A DNA stretch of 64,000 nt from Gossypium raimondii (GCF_025698545.1 NC_068570.1:53339924-53403923), one strand, 5' to 3'; positions 48,233 to 60,363 are shown, counted from the first letter of the stretch. The notes: a model not told the origin generated them from the letters alone. Translations and numbers: made by a program.

Positions 48233-48309
48233 CTGAAACAATGTAGGAAGCAGTTTAAGATCAGCTTAAAGAATGTAGACTAATTTTCCCACAAATAATA
48301 GCAATCAAA

Positions 48310-48387
48310 GTAGGCTATGAAAATAATTTAAACAACTTGTTTAGGAGTGACAGAGGAGTGCTTTCGAGTTCTCCAAACCATTTGATC
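48310..48387 (-). pseudogene. Captured exon-like piece of unknown origin
   Basis: On minus, after an acceptor GCTTACAG, the sequence reads DRIKWFGELESTPLSLLNK. It looks like a real protein exon (good splice acceptor, non-random composition), but I do not recognise the source. It lies between the ASI1-like and methyltransferase-like pieces. Confidence 0.35.
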
Positions 48388-49041
48388 CTATCCTGTAAGC
48401 ATGAATAAACAGCAAAATGTAAGTACTTCTTCACAAGAAATATCCACATCAAGGAGAACAACAGAGGGATAACAGGATAGTAAATCTGCAATAAGGAGGA
48501 AAGCAGAAACTTGCAAGCATGATATTGTACAGGATGATGAGGATTAAACAAATAAATTTATTCATCCAAAAAGAAATACGAGTAGAAGCAATAGGAGAAA
48601 CAATCAAATGAGACCACATTATTCTTCCAATAAATGTTAAAAGAAATTGAAATTTGAGATCATGTGATTTAAAAAAATTAAGATCCAACGCAGGAGGGAA
48701 AAAATAGGCTATAAAGTGAGGTGAACAAAGAAAGAAAAGGTGTCACAAGATTTACCTATCACCTATATAATCATTTACAAATACCATACAATTGATTAGA
48801 AACTATAGATAATGGCATCCCAAGAACGCATTCAGCATACAAAGACTTCCCTATTCCACATAATGCAATTGAAATATAACTCTTCACTTCATAAAAACTA
48901 CCATTTATTATTTCTTAATTTTAAAAGGCTTAAATGATGCAGCATGGCTACAGTGGATGTGTGTATTGAATTATATGCTGAATGACAACTTTGGTTCCTA
49001 ATGAAACATAGCACACTGGAAAAATATGGATAAGAGAAGTA

Positions 49042-49120
49042 CTTATCTTGATACAAGCTAAAGACACCATTAGCATGAATAAGGTCATATGTTCTTGGAT
49101 ACATAGAGAAACTTTCGCAC
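49042..49120 (-). pseudogene. Captured exon of a PMT-type putative methyltransferase
   Basis: After an acceptor GTGACAG the minus strand reads [20 protein letters not shown] then SLYQDK, ending at a GT donor. The [10 protein letters not shown]...VFSLY string is a hallmark of the plant PMT (QUASIMODO/DUF248) family of Golgi S-adenosylmethionine-dependent methyltransferases involved in pectin methylation. Only this one exon, about 26 residues, was captured. Confidence 0.7.
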
Positions 49121-49247
49121 CTGTCACAAATAAGAAATGAAAATGTCACGAACAGTGCCAGTGGGGTTCGTTTCTGAAGTTATATTAATGGGAAACAGGA
49201 GTAACTAAGAAATATGATATGACCAATTATTTCCAATGCCTGAAACT

Positions 49248-49334
49248 GTCACTAGCTCTGCAAGTGCAGAACCACGATCTTTCTTAGCAAACTGAATATG
49301 CATAGCTTCAATCCGGCTGTGTAATATCTTGTTC
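49248..49334 (-). pseudogene. Captured exon-like piece of unknown origin
   Basis: After an acceptor TTCTTCAG the minus strand reads NKILHSRIEAMHIQFAKK then DRGSALAELVTVSG. Splice-site context and composition suggest a genuine exon. The source was not identified; it may belong with the ASI1-like fragment, but this could not be shown. Confidence 0.35.
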
Positions 49335-49849
49335 TGAAGAACATATGACAAAAGATCATATTAATAATCATAGAAAACTGCATTTTTCTACTCTTGCATT
49401 AAAATAAAACTACAAAATATATTCTAGAGTAGAAAAACAAACAAGAAAAAGATAGCATCAAATACATTATTTCAATCTGAGCAAATAATAGTAGAAGGAA
49501 GACATGCTTCAACCCTTTCAAAGTTCGCTCACAGGTGTCTTGTCTAAGAAACAAGTTGTTAATAAATTACGATTAACAACTAACAACTAACATCACATGT
49601 CCAATATCAGGATGGTACCAGTTGTTAATAAATTATGATTGGAGTAGATACAAAACAAGTCCTAAAATATATTTCCCTGAAAAAGTGTCGAGGCTTTCTA
49701 AGAGACTTTCCATTGGTTTCCATACCACAAGAAATAAAATATTTGAGGTAAACCTCCTTAATCTACTTCCCTACGATAACGGCATTGCATTTAGGATGAC
49801 GAAAAAGAAAAGGAAATCCAATAACTACAGATCATAAGAAAAACAAATC

Positions 49850-50793
49850 AAGACTGCAAAAATAAAATAAAATAAAACATACCCACTATCACCTAGAACA
49901 ATTACAGAAAATGTAGAAATATAACTTAGATAAAAACCTAAATGCTTCTTTCTCCTAATGATTTCCAACAACACCAAATCCAATTTCCTTTCCCAGCAGC
50001 ACTGACACAATATTCTTATAATAGATGCATATGTACAAACATCATGAGAAAACCCATCTTCTTTCAATCGATTAAAAAATGAAAAAGCCTTATCAGGTTG
50101 TTCTCTCAAAGTATTCAAAGTTTCAACAAATTCAGCTCTATGTAATTCAAAGACCCGGTTAACGAAATGATTCATATTTGGGGTACCAATGATTTCTTGC
50201 TCTTCTAATGAATTGGATGCTAATGGGTCAAGAGCATAGTGCATCTGCGGTGAAACAAAAATAATTACAACATTCTCAATTTCATTACATTACAAACTCA
50301 TATTTCTTACTTTTTGCTTCTCAAATTAAAAAAATAAAAGAAAAGAAATTGCAATTAGATGCAATATATAAGAAATAAAATGAAAATTGTAAATCAACTT
50401 TTATAAAAAAAAACGTAACGTTCTTATAGATAAAGTACATAATACTACTTTTAATTATTAGAATTAAGTCATACTTTTAATTATTAGAATTAAGTCATAC
50501 TGTTTAGTTGTTTATCCATTTGTATTCAATTATGATTTGGTTTTCACTGTTTAACTTGTAATTTGAGTCTAGCCAACAGCCATGGGAGAATTGTAGCAGG
50601 AAAAAGAAATAATCCTAAGACAAGCCCAAATTTCTTTCAACGGTACTTAGCTCATAAACGTGGAGAAAATCACATTTTAAACAAAAACAAAGGGAGAAAT
50701 GAACAACTGAAATACCTCTTTTCTGGCAATAGGAGAGAACTTTGAAAAGCTCCAAAGTGCAGGTCGTGTCTTCCACAAGGATTGCCCCAACAT
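49850..50793 (-). pseudogene. Captured N-terminal part of a PPR (pentatricopeptide repeat) gene
   Basis: On minus an exon starting at 50793 reads MLGQSLWKTRPALWSFSKFS, resembling an organelle-targeted N-terminus. A second piece from 50244 reads MHYALDPLASNSLEEQEIIG and continues through FVETLNTLREQPDKAFSFFN then GFSHDVCTYASIIRILC, which is a PPR motif. The frame ends near 49860 without further repeats. PPR proteins bind organellar RNA and usually have ten or more repeats, so this is a 5' fragment only. Confidence 0.65.
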
Positions 50794-51010
50794 CTAATCA
50801 ATCAAAGAAACAAAAAATCAAAATCAAAAGCAATAGAAATAAAAAAGAACACCTATTGAGCAGGAGGAAGTGCGGCTCTTCTTAGTTTTTCTCTTGACAT
50901 TTTCCCTTAATATCCTCTTTCACTTCTTGTTCTTCAATGGAAAGAAAGTATTGATTTTTCTTCTTATTTAGAAAGATCTGATTTCTTTTTCCTTCTACTG
51001 ATTTCTTATT

Positions 51011-51083
51011 CAATGGGAAGTTTCAGTCTTCTCTTTCACCTCCTCTTCCTCCGGTTTCTTATCATCTAGGGTTTCCGTTGCCA
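51011..51083 (-). other. Short ORF resembling a captured first exon
   Basis: On minus an ATG at 51081-51083 starts MATETLDDKKPEEEEVKEKT, ending ETSH-stop at about 51011. The acidic, Glu/Lys-rich composition suits the start of a nuclear protein, and the upstream CT-rich DNA looks like a 5' UTR. No family was recognised. Confidence 0.3.
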
Positions 51084-52559
51084 TAGAAATCACCAGTAAA
51101 ATTAAAAGGAAATTGTACGTTCCCTTGAAAGCCTAAAATTAAAAGAAACCCTAACAGATCGAGAGAAAAGGAGTAGCTATGGTGAGTGAATTCAGTGCAG
51201 TGAAATGAAAAGGAAAAACAAGTGTGATTGGCGTAGGTGTATTGACTTGGTGTTGCTGGAAATGGGAAATTTGGGGGCAAATTTTGAGATAAAAAGGGAA
51301 GAAGAATTAAGTACAATCTTTTATTTGGGGGGATTTAAGGCACACGACGGAGATGAGAAGAAGAGAGAGTAATGAGCGGGTAACCAAAAATATTTTTTTT
51401 TGGGATTGAGCGGGATTTTAATTACCTTTTGCGGCGTTTTTCACAAAAACGCCGCTATTACAAAAAAATAATTTTATTTTAAACAAAACAACACCAGGTA
51501 TTGTATTAATAAGATTTTAAATTGGTCTTAAACTTTAAATTTTATTTTATTCAAAATTTTAAAGTATCAGTATTGTATTAATAAGATTTTTTCATCAATT
51601 TACTGATAAACTACATATTAAATGTCAACTCAAATCGAATGTGAAATATATTTAAAACATGAATATTAATTCATAAGCACGTATGTAATTGTCGATTTAA
51701 TATCTAAAAAGAAACATATCACACTTTTATTGATATTTTTTTAATTTAAACATCTAATTTTGCAGTTAAAATTATCAATGTAGCAATTAAAAATGGTAAA
51801 ATAATTTTGTAGTCTTTAATGTTTGTAATTTTATTAATTTGGTCTTTTCTTTAAAAGTATATAAATATTATAAAATAAAAGTTTAAAATCTTTTAAAATT
51901 CATTTTAAAATTTTAAATCACGAAAAATATAAAACCTTTCAAATTTTAGAAAAATATATGTTATTTACTCTTTAAATGATAATTAGAAATGTTCACTACC
52001 CATACAATCCACCTAGTCCAAAATATGGTTAGGCTTAGATGTATATTTTTAATCTTAGGCTAGTCGAACTTAGCCTATTTTATCATTTAAAATAATAAAA
52101 ATATAAACAGGTTATATTGACATTATTTTTAATAATTAAATTTAAATATAAAATAATTTTTATTGTTTTTAAACAATGAAATGGGTGATTCAGGTAAAAC
52201 GAGCTTGAAGTTGGAAAAGTTTTTAAAATTGGGCATTGCCATAGCTTGGTCTGGCTTGGCCCACTATTTAATTCAATATTTTAAAACATTTGCAAAGTTT
52301 AATCTATTCAATCAATTCTTATTTGATCATGGCAGGGACAAGGCAAAACAATCAAAAAATTGAACCGAATAAAAAAAACTGAACCGAGCACTAAAAATGC
52401 TGAACCAGAATGGGATAAGATAGGGATATTCTTGGATATAGCTTATATTGATTTTGAAGAACCAAATCTTCACACGATTTTGAAGAACCAAATTAATATT
52501 ATCTCTTTTACAATTATATAATAAATTAATTAATATATAAATTAGAAAACAATAGTTAA

Positions 52560-52745
52560 TCTAAACCATAAACCTAAACCCTAGCTAAAACCCTAAACCC
52601 ACAAGCCCTTAACACATAACCTCTAAACCTTAAACCCCATCCTTTAAACCATAAACCCTGAACCATAATCCCTAAACTCATAATCCATAAACCTTAAAAT
52701 GGTAACACCTAAACATTAAACTCTAAACCATATACCCTAAACTAT
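52560..52745 (-). repeat. Degenerate telomere-like CCCTAAA tract in the CACTA element
   Basis: Plus strand shows AACCCTAAACC-type words repeated irregularly (CCATAAACCTAAACCCTAG, AAAACCCTAAACCCACAAG). The period is broken by substitutions. It is internal to a transposon and not a chromosome end. Confidence 0.55.
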
Positions 52746-52904
52746 AGTGATAATTAATTCAATATTTTAAAATTAATACTATCTCTTTTACGATTATATA
52801 AGAAATTATTTAACATATAAATTTAAAAAATAGTACTGTACCCAAAAAAATTTAAAATTATTTTAATTTTTCCATTTTTAACAAATATTTTAAATTATTT
52901 TAAA

Positions 52905-53500
52905 TCCCTAAGCATTAGCGACGCTTTATCAAAAACGCCGCTAAAGACCCGAGCATTAGCGCTTTCTCAAAACGCCGCTAAAGACTGAGCATTAGCGCGC
53001 TTTCTCAAAACGCCGCTAAAGACCCGAGCATTAGCGGCGCTTTCTCAAAAACGCCGCTAAAGACTCGAGCATTAGCGGCGCTTTCTCAAAAACGCCGCTA
53101 AAGACCCGAGCATTAGCGGCGCTTTCTCAAAAACGCCGCTAAAGACCAGAGCATTAGCGGCCCTTTCTCAAAAACGCCGTTAAAGACTAGAGCATTAGAG
53201 GCGCTTCCCCAAAAACGCCGCTAAAGACCCTAGCTTTAGTGGCGCTTTATCAAAAACGCCGCTAAAGACCCGAGCATTAGCGGCGCTTTCTCAAAAACGC
53301 CGCTAAAGACCCGAACATTAGCGGTGCTTTCTCAAAAACACCGCTAAATCTCCGAAAGCTCAGAAAACGGTGTCGTTGGGCTTAGGTTTTTTGCAGCGCT
53401 TTCTGAAAAACGCCGCTAATGCTTATATTTAGCGGTGTTTTCCATGAAGCGCCACTAATGCTCGATCTTTAGCGGCATTTTTTATCCAAACGCCGCTAAA
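52905..53500 (+). repeat. Right subterminal hairpin array of the CACTA element
   Basis: About eleven units of roughly 41 bp containing GCATTAGCGGCGCTTTCTCA, AAAACGCCGCTAAAGAC and CCGA. Each unit is again self-complementary. Unit sequence and spacer differ from the left array (GAGC/CGAGC spacers instead of ATCAGGAC), so the two arrays were amplified separately. Confidence 0.85.
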
Positions 53501-56500
53501 AACATATTTTGGTGTAGTGATTCCCCAAATTTTTATGTTTTTATTCAATTTTTGGCTCATAAAACTTTGGTCAAAGCTTCCATAACCGGCCACTCCTAGT
53601 TACCATACAAAGAAAGATTCTTTCCTCCTTTAGCTAGTCAACTTTCCCCCATAAACCCCTGTTTCACTCCACATGTTCCCCTTGATCTACTTTTCATGCC
53701 ATTGTCTCCCAAAGCTTCCATTTTCTCCCATTTACCAAGCTTGAACCGTCCATCCCACCTAAGTTAGCCACCATTCACTTTTTTCTCTCATTTTGGTGTC
53801 TCATCATCCTCTCTTAACCAATTCCTCCATTGCTCCGCCTTTCTCTTCCATTTCCTTCTTCTTTGAGCCACCATTGCACCTCTTTTTCTCCACTTCTATT
53901 CCACTTTCCACCACCATTAGTTACGCACACCACCTTTGCACCACCACCTCACCACTGTCGGGCCACCACAGGACCACTATCGTCACCACCATTTTTCCTA
54001 TTTTTTTCTTTTCTATTCTCAAAAACTCGCCACTTCCACCTTAATTTCCATCTTTTTAGTTTTGATAAATCCTTGCTAGAATTTTATTGCTTTTATCTTA
54101 AAAAGATCATTTGCTATAAATTAATTCTTTGATTTATCCTTTCTCTCCTTTTGATCGGTTGATTCAGCAAATATTCAGTTAAAGAATAACGTAAGTATGA
54201 GATGATATTGGGTACTAAATCATCACTTTTGCCTCATCTTTTTATTAATATCCGAATGTAGTATTAGTGTTAGACATCGTTTTTTTCCGATATTAACATC
54301 TCGTAAATTGATCTTGTGTAAAGGGTCGATTGCTAACAACTTGAACACTTTTGACTTTTGGGAAGTGAATCACATCTCTGATTTTAGTCGTATTAGCGTA
54401 AGTGTGGTATTGGAAATCAAGATTAATCCATTTTTATTTAAAAGGATAACTTGAATGACGATTTAATGATGGATTATTCGTTTTGTGTTTAGATCCGAGA
54501 TAGATCTAATTAAATCTAAAAGTGGGCGTTAGAAGGAATTTTTTGCATTAGAGTTGGTTAGATCAGGTGCGGGTTTTAACATTAAACAAAAATAAACCTA
54601 TGTTTTATATTGTTAAAATTATTATTTAAATTATGTTTGATGAGGATACTTTATGTATCCATTAAGAGAGATAAAACTCATCGTTATGGACTATGTCAAG
54701 TAAGTGATTCGAAACCATTGATTTTGGTGATATGTATGATGTGTGATTTGTTGATTATTAATTATATGAAAATTATGAAAATCTCATTCTCATGTTATGA
54801 GATCTTATGGCATATTTGATTTTCGCATGATTTATAAAATGTGAAATTTTGGTACCATGTGGACATATGTGATTTGCATGTTAAGCATGCCTATGTGATT
54901 TTAAGTGAAAAGTGATATAATGAGCATGTCTCACATGCCAAAGTGAAAAATGATTTTTTTTAAGTGAAAAAGTGATTTTGACCATATCACATGCATGGGG
55001 TGGGATATGTGAAAGGTGAAACTATGTGGCAGTTTATCTGCATTAATGTGACACTGTTCACGATTTTGATTATGTGGCAGTATATCTGCAATTTTGGTGG
55101 CTTGTCAACAATATTGATTATTGGCAGTTTATTTGCGATTTTGGTGACATTGTTCACAATTTGGTGTGTTGGATGGACGAGTTCTGGGGAACTCAATTTT
55201 GGTGTGTAGCGGAGATTGGTTGGACTGTTTTCATAAAATCTGCATCGAAATGTGCATTGAAATGATCATGCATAGTATAAGTGTGAAATATTGAGTTATA
55301 TGAAATTGATCTGATTATTATTATTGTACAATGTATATGTTTATATGGATGTCATTGTGTTTATGTTAATATCACACTGAGCTTTATAGCTCACCTCCCT
55401 TTAGTTTTCTAATTTTACAGATAACCCTGAGGTTAGGATTCGGTGACGGCATTTGGAGGAGTTTCTCGAAAGTCTTTTTAAATAAAGTAATTAAATTTTA
55501 TTTTGATATGTTGATATTTTGGGTTTGTAATAAGTTTGAGTATGGACTATGGCATGAGACTTTATTTTGGGGATTTTTCATTCTGATTTGCATAAATTGC
55601 TTGCATGACATTAAGTTTTAAAAATTGTATAAATTAGTATTTGATAAGATTTTGCTTGAAACTCGGTTTTTAAAATAGAATCCGTCAATAACACATTTTT
55701 CGCTACATTTCTAAAAATGAGTTCTTTTAAATAAAATTAGACTTAGCTTTCAAAATTATTAATGTTTACAAATGAGTTTTCTAAAGACATTTGATTTATG
55801 AAGTTAATATGTTTTATTTCGAAATAATGACAAATAACCAAGTTATCCAATTTTGAATAAAAAACAAATGATTCGAAATAATTTTGAATAAATGATTGAA
55901 TATTTACAATTGAGATATTATTTATTTTGATTCTTGAAATTTGCGCAATTTTATGAAATTAAAATAAATGTTTTATTTCATTTGTTTTGAGTTGATAAGT
56001 TAATGGTTTTAAAATATTTTTTTTCAAAATTCGAAAGTTTATTTTGGCCATTTTGTGGATAAATGGTCTTTGAAATGAGATAGAAAATAAAGGTGAACAT
56101 TTAATTTTACTAATTTTGAACGAACTACACAAATGGTTTAAAATAAAATAAAATAAGTACATTTGAAACCAAGAAATTTTTTTTTGGGTCATTCCGGTGG
56201 CCAATGTAGCTTTCCGAATTCAGCCATAACGACTGGGCCAGGTTTTGGGTGTTACAGTATGACGCACAAAAAAAACTTGAGAAGCAAAAGTTTCTTTCCA
56301 TTCTCCTTCATCTTCTAATATTCCTAGATTGTTTTGTAAAGAATTACTGCGAAAGTTCTTTATAGAAATTGATAGTCTTGTTATGCCCTGCTCAATGCTT
56401 AATAGATTGTTTCCGTTAGTGCAAAAGGTCAACAGTCATCGGGCTTCTTGTATCATCGAGATTCAATTGCCAGAAACTCTTTTACACACCAAAATATAGG

Positions 56501-56520
56501 TAGGGGTGAATAGAACGTTA

Positions 56521-57293
56521 AATTTAGTGACATGATTATACACTTTGAAGCATTCGTTAATTCTCATAAATTCATTTTTTTTATCCTTATGCACTGACAA
56601 TGTCCCATAGATGTAGAAGTTTTTTAACTGCGTAAACTATTTTCTGGTGTCCATCTCATTTTTCTTTTTAGTAGTTACTTTATTAGTTGCAACTAAGCAA
56701 ATGGTTGATAAGAAAAAATCAACGAACTTTCAAGTTATTACATTAGAAATAAAAATACTTATAAAACTTTAGAATTATTTAAATCCATATATATAAGACT
56801 GCCCGACCTGAACGAATACAAATCTAAAATAATTCGAACACAAAATATTTGAATTCAAAAGGGCTTGAGAATGATAAAATTTAAGCTTGAAAAAGATCAA
56901 GCTCAAAAAAGTCCAATCCCATATTAATTTGAACCTAAAATAATGTAAATTTAAAGACAACTCGATTTGAACCCATTGCCACCTCTCGTTTTTTACTATA
57001 GGTTAAAACCCATTTTGAAATGATCAACAAATTTTAATGTAACTTTAATGGCTACAATATCTCACAAATTCCTCTATTATAGAGATCATATTAAATTTTT
57101 ATTCTTATTTGCAATTTAACTCTAAATAATAATAAAATCGATTATAAAAGCAACTCTAATAAAAACTAAATGATACCTTTAAATAGTAAAATGTGAATTC
57201 TGTTAAAATTTGGTCTTATTACAAGAATTAAATTGATCTTTTTAATAGTAAAAATGGTAGTTTAATAAAATCCCTATAATAAAATTAGCTGCT
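56521..57293. other. Intergenic AT-rich DNA before the second MULE
   Basis: No supported gene. At 56780-56970 words such as GACTGCCCGACCTGAACG and CTCGATTTGAACCC recall the hAT-like miniature family but no ends or target duplication were found. The last nine bases before 57303, AAATACTTT, are the MULE duplication. Confidence 0.35.
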
Positions 57294-57302
57294 AAATACT
57301 TT

Positions 57303-57500
57303 GGCTAATTTACCAAAAAAAGCCTATTTTTTTAAAAAATTACGGAAATGGGCCGGTTTTTTAATTATTTACCGGAATGGACCATTTTTCGCGAAATCGC
57401 GTCCACGTCGGTAGCGATGTCGAGTGCGTGACGAGGACATCGCGTCCACGTCGGTAGCGACTGCCGACGTTGACGCGATGTCCCATCACGCACCATGACA
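57303..57500 (+). repeat. Left terminal inverted repeat of the second MULE
   Basis: Pairs with about 60750-60943 reversed. Contains GCGTCCACGTCGGTAGCGA twice, so the inner part is itself repeated. A short palindromic relation (GACATCGCTACCGACGTGGA near 57509) adds further internal symmetry. Confidence 0.75.
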
Positions 57501-57589
57501 TCGCTACCGACGTGGACGCGATTTTGACGCTGATACTCCGTTTGGGTTTTTTGGCTTTTAGGGTTTAGGGTGCAGGCTTTTTAGGGGTT

Positions 57590-57855
57590 AGGGGTCCGAA
57601 AATTTTTTTTCGAGTTGACGTATCTGGTCAAATAGTGGGAAATCGCTTCTACCAGGATGCTATTTGAGAAGAAATTGTGAAATCGTGGCCTCGTGGACGC
57701 GATTTCGCTACAGTGGTCATGTAAGAAATAATTTTTTTGACGTTTTCTTAGCAAATAGTATAAAATCGCTGATACCAGGATGCTATATGAGAAGAAATTG
57801 TGAAATCGCGCCCTTGTGGACGCGATTTCGCTACAATTGGTCATGTAGGAAATAA
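57590..57855 (+). repeat. Two-copy tandem repeat in the second MULE
   Basis: Two units of about 125 bp share ACCAGGATGCTAT, GAGAAGAAATTGTGAAATCG and GTGGACGCGATTTCGCTACA. They correspond to the tandem units at 24660-24955 in the larger MULE. Confidence 0.7.
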
Positions 57856-57864
57856 TTTTTTAAC

Positions 57865-58170
57865 TAAATTAGGTTAGGGTTTTTAACTAAATTAGGTTAG
57901 GGTTAAGGTTAGGGTTTTTAATTAAATTAAATTAGGTTAGGGTTTTTAACTAAATTAGGTTAGGGTTTTTAATTAAATTAAATTAGGTTAGGGTTTTTAA
58001 TTAAATTAAACTAGGTTAGGGTTTTTAATTAGGTTAAGTTAGGGTTTTAATTAAAATAGGTTAGGTTAGGGTTTTTAATTAAGTTAAATTAGGTTAGGGT
58101 TAGGGTTTTAATTAAATTAAATTAGGTTAGGGTTTTTAACTAAATTAGGTTAGGGTTTTAATCAAATAAT
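57865..58170 (+). repeat. TTAGGTTAGGG-type array in the second MULE
   Basis: About ten units of 20-30 bp built from TAAATTAGGTTAGGGTTTTT with variable AATTAAATTAAA spacers. It is telomere-like in wording but period and spacers differ from plant telomere repeats. It occupies the place of the telomere-like tract in the larger MULE. Confidence 0.75.
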
Positions 58171-58228
58171 GTCAAAATAACTCGGAAAAATTTCTATGTG
58201 TATTACATCGTCATAAACTTCTATTTCA

Positions 58229-60363
58229 TTACATCAAATGATAAATTTTAACACGGTAATCAATGTCTATGACCGGGGGATTCGGTTCCACATGGCGGCC
58301 GTCGACCGTTACGCGCTGGATTCCTCCTTTCTCTAGCTTCCGGCGTAGTTGTTCTTCCTCGGGTGGTGATTGTTGTTCTTCCGATTCGGCATCTGCTTGT
58401 CGGACTTGGGACGATGATCCACCTTCAAAGAATAGTGTATGTGGAGGTGTTTGCATCATGAACGGCGACGGAGTTTGAAAGCCATGCGTTGCTGGCAATT
58501 GGTAAAAAGGAGAGCTCCCCGACGGCCCCCCTTGCGACCCCTCCTGCGCAGATGGCCTAGCTATTGGTAGTCCGCTCGGCATTACAGGAAATGGAGCTGA
58601 TCCGGGCATTTGGCTCCAACCTGCCATAGGATTCGGAAAAGGATACATGTATGGGTTAGGGTACATATAAGGGCTAGGAAACATACCTGGCATCATAGGG
58701 AAAGGCGATTGCGTGGGTATCATCTGTTGAATTGCTGCGTCAGGTGACTGCGTCGGTGCTCTCGTTGGGGACGGTGATTGCATGGCCGCTGATGATGAGC
58801 CGGGTGAATGTCTAGGCCTCGTTGATGGGCTGCCCTGGTACTCTTCTCCCCTTTGATTTAAAGGCCCGCACCTTTCCCTTCCGACACGTATTTGCCGTTG
58901 CCTCTCCTCTGGAGTAAGTAGATACGGCTTCCCATGGATCCTAAACCATGGCATGTATTCTGGAACGTACGCTATTTTCGTGTACTCTGACCAGTATCTA
59001 GGCCAATCCGTACCTAATAGCCGAAGGTCGATTTTGTGGTGCTCGTCAAACACCTCAGGGTCCGGAGGAATCGGTTGTCTACATCCAAACTGTCGTAGGA
59101 CTCTGTCTATCTAGTGGGGCTCCACGGTTGCATAGTTGATCAACACCACTTTCACGTGCCAAGCGTTCGGATTTTGTAAAAACTCTTCCGGGATTACTGC
59201 CCGGATTGCCGGATCCTCGTATGGTGTCCATTGAAACTACATGAACATGATGGAAATATTACTTATATACATAATACTAAATAGTAAATACTAAATATCA
59301 ATCCACTAGCGAATGTATGGAAATATCTATTTGCAATAATACTTACTTCTGCTTCCGACTGTTGGTCCAATAGAAGCCGATTATCTTCAAGTTCAGATGG
59401 TAATCCACGATAACTCGCCGGATGGTTCCACCTAATTAAATAAATTTTTAGCATACTTTTATTCTTACAAAATCTACATAACAATTTCAAAATGTAATAT
59501 AAAATTACCTCGTTACGAGTGGGAATGTATATGGATGGTTCATTCGAGGACGTAGAAATGGAAAGCGAAACCATGCCTATGATTGTAGTAGTGACAGGCA
59601 TCCTCCGATTTTTGCTCTCCTCAGTTTGGTCGCCTTGCACATCTCCCGATATAATGTTGCCAAGACGGCTGACCCCCAACTAAATTCACCGGCTGCTCTA
59701 AAATCAACGAGTTTTAGCAGCCACCTTAGATGTACACGGCTCCGTGACGTGTTGGCCATGAGATAGCCTCCAATTGTTTGAAGAATGTATGATCGAGCAT
59801 ATCGTATTCTTTCAATTTCGGTTGAATTTTCATTCAGATCGGGGAAGGTGGCACGTAACCAGCCCATCTCCACCTTACCTCCATCCATTTTATCCGGAAC
59901 GACGCCCAAAAGCTCGTAGCACACCGCCTCTCAATTGCTAGATTGGCGGACTGGCCATCCTGGGTGCCCGCCCAAGCAATCCCAAATGCAGATGGACATC
60001 TTCTAGAGTGATAGTGCACTCTCCACATGGAAGATGAAATGTGTGCGTCTCGGTCTCCACCTCTCGATCAACGACTGATCGGTTTGGCTCCAACTTGCAT
60101 CCCTACCCTACGTCGCCACGTGCCAAAATCCCGCTTCCGCAGTAGTTCTCTACTAACGGTGATGGAGGAGCATGCATATTCGAATATTGCATTCCAATAC
60201 CCGATCTTTAGCCTTTTATAACAAAAATAATTTAATAAATATCTAAAATACATAAATAAAAATATCTTAAATAAAATTTAAAATTTAAATTTAATACTTA
60301 CCATGTTCATTTGCTCCACCGATATGTGATTCTTATCAAGACGAATCAATGATCCGCCATTGT
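58229..60363 (-). pseudogene. Plant mobile domain (PMD, MAIN-like) gene of the second MULE
   Basis: Predicted exons on minus are 60304-60363, 59509-60212, 59347-59431 and 58229-59236. The PMD core in exon 2 reads MCYELLGVVPDKMDGGKVEM, IERIRYARSYILQTIGGYLM, LLKLVDFRAAGEFSWGSAVL. Exon 4 is long and mostly open: PEYMPWFRIHGKPYLLTPEE, then a Pro/Ser/Met-rich low-complexity region with repeated PSPYMYPNPYMYPFPNP-like units, ending VIDIDYRVKIYHLM. Lesions are a one-base loss in exon 1 (ATGGCGGATCA), damage in the first part of exon 2 (60210-59930) and a TAG replacing a probable Gln at about 59113. The last 274 codons are intact. It is less decayed than the copy at 28735-30862. Confidence 0.75.

Larger units (their letters stand above)
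47002..53519. mobile_element. CACTA (En/Spm-like) element, non-autonomous, with captured gene fragments
   Basis: Both termini read CACTACACCAAAA (left directly, right reverse-complemented), and the element is flanked by ATT at 46999-47001 and 53520-53522, the 3-bp duplication expected for CACTA transposons. Long subterminal arrays of GCGGCG...CGCCGC hairpin units lie at both ends. No TNPA- or TNPD-like coding sequence is present. Instead the interior holds exon-sized pieces resembling several host genes, all readable on minus. Confidence 0.88.
46683..56256 (+). mobile_element. Gypsy-type solo LTR, about 3.05 kb, interrupted by a CACTA element
   Basis: It begins TGTCACATCCCAAAA and ends TTTTGGGTGTTACA, with TG...CA borders. 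The flanks are GTATG at 46678-46682 and 56257-56261, a perfect 5-bp duplication. After removing the CACTA insertion (and one ATT) about 3.05 kb remain, with no gag or pol, so this is a solo LTR left by recombination between two LTRs. TGTCACATCCC starts and GGTGTTACA ends are typical of chromovirus-type gypsy LTRs such as Tekay. A CTCACCTCCC...AACCCTGAGGTTAGG segment at 55385-55440 is probably the U5 side. Confidence 0.8.
46596..56520 (+). mobile_element. Copia LTR split by a later gypsy LTR insertion
   Basis: 46596-46682 and 56262-56520 read as one sequence once the inserted DNA is removed. AAAGAGACATGAAGAC and TATAAATAGGAGTGGATTTT lie on the left; TTCTAATATTCCTAG, CTGCTCAATGCTTAATAGAT and CATCGAGATTCAATTG lie on the right. 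Each block has a counterpart, in the same order, in the copia LTR at 42605-43232 read on minus. No copia coding sequence follows, so it may be a solo or truncated LTR. The outer ends are approximate. Confidence 0.6.

Noticed and set aside
51985..52290. Another hAT-like miniature element inside the CACTA
   Set aside because: Words such as GTTCACTACCCATAC and GGTCTGGCTTGGCCCA are suggestive, but no paired ends or duplication could be found.
53793..54132. Two overlapping Pro/Ser/His-rich open frames
   Set aside because: They lie inside the gypsy-type solo LTR, in CCA/TTT-rich low-complexity sequence, and show no conserved domain.
56780..56990. hAT-like miniature element
   Set aside because: Only loose GCCCGACCTG-type similarity; no inverted tips and no target duplication.
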